Shown here piece by piece: positions 7,897 to 9,780 of a DNA stretch of 9,780 nt. Position numbers and translations under genes: made by a program. The stretch is from Lentisphaerota bacterium (GTDB lineage Bacteria > Verrucomicrobiota > Lentisphaeria > Victivallales > GWF2-50-93). Location of the stretch: positions 1 to 9,780 of the forward strand of contig JANYBI010000471.1 in assembly GCA_025360875.1 (NCBI GenBank), in the 5' to 3' direction. Each line of letters begins with the position of its first letter. Position 1 is the first letter of the stretch. The notes under the pieces were generated by a model. The model was not told the DNA's origin and searched no databases. It was given only the letters and a program-made list of their open reading frames with translations.

Positions 7897-8186
7897 CGGA
7901 GCACCTTTTTTATCCCAAGCATCTGGTGATCGTCTTTTCCGCATGGGAAATGGAGTTTCTCAGGCACGGGATCGTGTCCGCCCCTGCAGAACGGATTGCA
8001 TCGCAGGATTCTCCATATCACCAGGGACGAACCGTATATAAGACCATGCCGCCTTATGGCTGTCTGGGCATATTCCGAACAGGTAGGGCTGAATCTGCAG
8101 CATGGCAACATCCAGGGGGATACGACCTTCCTGTAGATCCAGATCATCCCCAATGCGATATTCGCAGGATTGAAAAATTTTATCAT
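7893..8186 (-). CDS. yidD: Membrane protein insertion efficiency factor YidD
   Basis: YidD is a small membrane-associated protein that assists YidC-dependent insertion. The 97-aa product carries the family core: IWIYRKVVSPW, then CCRFSPTCSEYA (29-40), AIRRHG, and WRILRCNPFCRGGHDPVP (58-75). The four Cys of the core are present. About 20 polar residues follow it, somewhat longer than the shortest family members. I chose ATG 8186, which overlaps the rnpA stop as ATGA. AGAGGA lies directly against it, which is too close to be ideal, and GGAG lies 13 nt upstream. A TTG at 8198 (101 aa) is the alternative. The stop overlaps the yidC start (GTGA), so translation of the three genes is probably coupled. 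Confidence 0.95.
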   Translation of the reverse strand: MIKFFNPANIALGMIWIYRKVVSPWMLPCCRFSPTCSEYAQTAIRRHGLIYGSSLVIWRILRCNPFCRGGHDPVPEKLHFPCGKDDHQMLGIKKVLR

Positions 8187-8569
8187 TCCTCTGTCCAAAC
8201 TCCAGATTTAGTCATCAGATATATCATTTCCTTCTGCACGTCATGCAAGGTCTTGCCGAAAATGGCCTTTCTCGCTATCAGAAGGACATGGCACGGTTTC
8301 ACTTTGTTCTTTATGAGCCTGAAGGATTCCCTCAGGAGCCGTTTCGCCCTGTTGCGGTCCACGGCCCTTTTGCTGAACCTTTTCCCGCATATCACGCCAA
8401 ACCGGGATATGCTCTGGGAAGGATCGGGACATGCCGAGACCACCATCAGCATAAGCCTGCCGGCGAATTCTCTTCCGGAATTGCGGATGTATTCAAATTC
8501 TGAATGAAGGGAGAGTTTTTCTTCTTTTCCCAGTGCAGCTTTGCCGAATTGAAGGGGTTCTCTACCCAT
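8183..8569 (-). CDS. rnpA: Ribonuclease P protein component
   Basis: RnpA is the basic protein subunit of RNase P, which binds the precursor-tRNA leader and helps the RNA subunit cleave 5' ends. The 128-aa protein shows FGVICGKRFSKRAVDRNRAKRLLRESFR (57-84), containing the RNR signature and the central basic helix. The preceding SEFEYIRNSGREFAGRLMLM strand pair and the RKAIFGKTLHDV C-terminal helix are also in place. Length is normal. ATG 8569 directly follows an in-frame TAA (8572-8570), so the start cannot lie further upstream; AAGG lies 8 nt before it. It sits between rpmH and yidD, the standard order. The catalytic RNA gene rnpB is not in the window. Confidence 0.96.
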   Translation of the reverse strand: MGREPLQFGKAALGKEEKLSLHSEFEYIRNSGREFAGRLMLMVVSACPDPSQSISRFGVICGKRFSKRAVDRNRAKRLLRESFRLIKNKVKPCHVLLIARKAIFGKTLHDVQKEMIYLMTKSGVWTEE

Positions 8570-8642
8570 TTATGCGCCTTCGAGGATCATTTTGAGTGAC
8601 TCGGTACGGGGGCATTTTGCTTCCGGAAGGATTCCAGCGCCA

Positions 8643-8656
8643 CAGGCGGCAGCCTG
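8643..8656 (-). promoter_or_regulatory. Short hairpin just after the rpmH stop
   Basis: CAGGC/GCCTG arms with a 4-nt loop begin 3 nt after the rpmH stop codon. There is no T-run, so it is not a textbook terminator. It could slow transcription or mark a processing point that keeps ribosomal protein output above RnpA output. That is inference, and a hairpin this short can arise by chance. Confidence 0.3.
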
Positions 8657-8659
8657 AAA

Positions 8660-8794
8660 TCAGGCCGAAAGCTTCTTGCGTCCCTTCTGGCGTCTTCTCT
8701 TCAGAACCAGGCGTCCTCCGACGGTAGCCATTCTTGCCCTGAACCCTTTTCTTCTTTTCAGTCTTATATTTGACGGCTGAAATGTCCTTTTCAT
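8660..8794 (-). CDS. rpmH: 50S ribosomal protein L34 (bL34)
   Basis: A 44-aa protein reading MKRTFQPSNIRLKRRKGF, then RARMATVGGRLVLKRRRQ, then KGRKKLSA. This is an almost consensus bL34 over its full length. It is a small, very basic protein of the large ribosomal subunit that binds 23S rRNA. ATG 8794 has AAGGG about 7 nt upstream. It is the first gene of the rpmH-rnpA-yidD-yidC-jag operon; rnpA begins 90 bp downstream. In many bacteria dnaA lies on the other side of rpmH, but here an unrelated divergent gene does. Confidence 0.98.
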   Translation of the reverse strand: MKRTFQPSNIRLKRRKGFRARMATVGGRLVLKRRRQKGRKKLSA

Positions 8795-8879
8795 TTTGAA
8801 TCCCTTCTTTTTCCAGGCCCTGATCTGTTCCCAGCTGATCCGGTCCAGTCGGCCTGATTAACGGTTGTTTAGCGATAAC

Positions 8880-8951
8880 CTGTTCCAGTCACAGATTAAT
8901 GCGAGCGGGTATAATATCACCAGTTCATTTAAAATCAAACCGCTGGAACAG
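8880..8951. repeat. 9-bp inverted repeat flanking the rpmH promoter
   Basis: CTGTTCCAG at 8880-8888 and its exact complement CTGGAACAG at 8943-8951 enclose the promoter-like boxes. A near copy, CTGTTCCCAG, lies at 8825-8834 in the leader. The first copy is also part of CTGT-N7-ACAG (8880-8894). They could be operator half-sites for one regulator, but nothing in the sequence names it. Confidence 0.4.
8911..8938 (-). promoter_or_regulatory. Probable promoter of the rpmH operon
   Basis: On the minus strand TTGATT (8938-8933), a 16-bp spacer and TATTAT (8916-8911) resemble a vegetative promoter. The predicted start near 8904 leaves a leader of about 110 nt before rpmH. A TATAAT on the plus strand overlaps it (8910-8915) but lacks a -35. 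The 9-bp inverted repeat CTGTTCCAG/CTGGAACAG (8880-8888 and 8943-8951) flanks this promoter. Confidence 0.45.
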
Positions 8952-9072
8952 CTTTAATCTCGGTTTTCTGCAGGGCACCTTAAAAAGGCTACAATTGGTC
9001 AGCCCGCTGGCAAGGTTTTACTTTTGCGGAAATGGTTTGCCGGTTTTGTTTTGGAAGTTGCGGATTGGTAAA
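8952..9072. other. Intergenic stretch left of the heptad arrays
   Basis: No gene is supported. A plus-strand open frame covers 8899-9180, but it has no ribosome site and reads through the repeats as Lys/Gln/Ser-rich sequence. No match to the DnaA box TTATNCACA was seen from 8795 to 9322. Confidence 0.4.
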
Positions 9073-9231
9073 TTCCAAACTCCAAAATCCAAGCTCCAAA
9101 CAAAAGGAGAAAAATCCAAACAAATTCCTGTAAACTCACAGAAAAACATAGATTTTGAACGTGTCTTGTTTGAAGTTTAGTCCTGTTTGGGAAATGGAGC
9201 TTGTTTGATATTTGGAGCTTGGAATCTGGAA
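9073..9231. repeat. Two inverted arrays of a 7-bp repeat (NTCCAAR)
   Basis: Left array, plus strand: four units TTCCAAA, CTCCAAA, ATCCAAG, CTCCAAA (9073-9100). Right array, minus strand: TTCCAGA, TTCCAAG, CTCCAAA (9231-9211). The last two units of each array form a 13-bp perfect inverted repeat (TCCAAGCTCCAAA at 9088-9100 against 9223-9211). The outer AATTCCA also pairs (9071-9077 with 9233-9227). About 110 bp rich in CAAACA lie between the arms and show no gene. It resembles heptameric repeats seen scattered in intergenic DNA of many bacteria. Confidence 0.65.
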
Positions 9232-9247
9232 TTTTATAGGTTCCCTG

Positions 9248-9302
9248 TTGTCTTTAGGCTCTTTTCCTGTTATTGTAACAGATTGAACGATTTCTATAGA
9301 AA
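9248..9302 (+). promoter_or_regulatory. Possible promoter and operator-like dyads before the 9323 gene
   Basis: Two perfect dyads precede the gene: CTGTTATTGTAACAG (9267-9281) and TTTCTATAGAAA (9291-9302). Promoter-like pairs overlap them. One is TTGTCT (9248-9253) with TATTGT (9271-9276) at 17 bp. The other is TTGTAA (9273-9278) with TATAGA (9295-9300) at 16 bp. Both are weak matches. The first dyad has the form CTGT-N7-ACAG, shared with the site at 8880-8894, so one regulator could serve both divergent units. That is inference. Confidence 0.35.
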
Positions 9303-9322
9303 CATCCATTTCGAGGTTTCCA

Positions 9323-9780
9323 ATGCAGAAGAACGGTTTTGTTGGGGCTGAGCTCATAAAGATAAGAAGCCGGCTTTCCGAAGCGTCTTCCCATGGCGAA
9401 CAGGAGGCGGTCGGACAGAAGCCCGTACAGAAGCCAGTTCAGCCTGCCGTGGCTGCTACCGCCTCCGAACCGGCAATCGACAAGGAATGGAGGAAGGCCC
9501 TTGAAAGAAGATGGGATGAATTCCGCCACGTCAAAAGGGATTTTACAGGAAGGCTTACGGAAAACCTTGCCGCGATCCCCGAGGAGATCCGCCTTTCCAA
9601 GGATCATACCGAACAGCTCCAGCGCGCCCTCGAAAAATATGCCCATCTCCTTGATGAGATCCAAAATCTGGATGATTCCAAATGGGATAAGGGTAATTTG
9701 ACTTCCGAGCTTTCAATCGCCATGCGCAAGGTCGAGCATGTCCGTCTCGAATATCTGAGGATTTCCTCGAAGCTCAAGGC
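9323..9780 (+). CDS. Unrecognised charged, helix-rich protein (partial, runs off the right edge)
   Basis: An open frame starts at ATG 9323 with GAGG 7 nt upstream and stays open to the window end (152 codons). I do not recognise the family. Residues 1-28 look helical (GAELIKIRSRLSEA). Residues 29-50 form a Gln/Pro/Ala-rich linker (GQKPVQKPVQPAVAA). From about 53 onward the chain is strongly charged and probably long helix or coiled coil (KEWRKALERRWDEFRHVKRD, later LSIAMRKVEHVRLEYLRI). There is no signal peptide or membrane segment in the visible part, so it is probably cytoplasmic. It is divergent from the rpmH operon across about 530 bp. The ribosome site, steady codon use and absence of stops support a real gene; function is unknown. 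Confidence 0.8.
   Translation, partial: MQKNGFVGAELIKIRSRLSEASSHGEQEAVGQKPVQKPVQPAVAATASEPAIDKEWRKALERRWDEFRHVKRDFTGRLTENLAAIPEEIRLSKDHTEQLQRALEKYAHLLDEIQNLDDSKWDKGNLTSELSIAMRKVEHVRLEYLRISSKLK

Noticed and set aside
8899..9180. 93-aa plus-strand frame across the heptad repeat
   Set aside because: No ribosome site and Lys/Gln/Ser-rich output is produced by the repeat itself.
8795..9322. Chromosomal replication origin next to rpmH
   Set aside because: No DnaA box, no dnaA neighbour and no AT-rich unwinding array were recognised.
9136..9357. 73-aa minus-strand frame over the right heptad array
   Set aside because: Overlaps the start of the supported plus-strand gene and reads through repeats; composition is repeat-driven.

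Overview
The window looks like a chromosomal segment of a Gram-negative-type bacterium. YidC has the long periplasmic domain typical of diderms, and the metallophosphoesterase has a Sec signal peptide. The style of the YidC N-terminus, the dispersed heptad repeats and the gene content would fit a PVC-group organism such as Lentisphaerota. That is an impression from sequence style, not a placement. Nothing marks the window as viral or plasmid-borne.

Layout. Positions 1-230 hold no gene I can support. Positions 231-4679 (minus strand) hold two large genes in one likely transcription unit: a secreted calcineurin-like metallophosphoesterase (2604-4679), then a cytoplasmic GH65 glycoside phosphorylase (231-2564). 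Positions 4680-5016 are non-coding and contain a truncated tRNA-Pro copy whose anticodon arm is replaced by a GC-rich hairpin (4931-5006). It sits directly downstream of an intact tRNA-Pro(CGG) (5017-5095, minus).

Positions 5233-8794 (minus) are the classical ribosome/membrane-insertion operon in the order rpmH, rnpA, yidD, yidC, jag/khpB. rpmH (44 aa) was found by direct translation. rnpA-yidD and yidD-yidC junctions are overlapping stop/start codons (ATGA, GTGA). That makes the true starts of yidD and yidC internal to the longest open frames. The encoded products act in translation and protein export: ribosomal protein bL34, the RNase P protein subunit that matures tRNA 5' ends, the YidD insertion factor, the YidC insertase, and a KH/R3H RNA-binding protein. 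The last has an unusual arginine/glycine-rich linker.

Positions 8795-9322 are a divergent intergenic region with a plausible rpmH promoter, several short dyads and two inverted arrays of a 7-bp repeat (NTCCAAR). No DnaA box was recognised and dnaA is not next to rpmH. From 9323 a plus-strand gene for an unrecognised, charged, helix-rich protein runs off the right edge.

The most notable points are the tRNA-Pro/hairpin chimera, the RG-rich insertion in Jag, the inverted heptad arrays, and the unknown divergent gene where dnaA often lies. I see no new multi-gene system; the window is mainly housekeeping with these local oddities.
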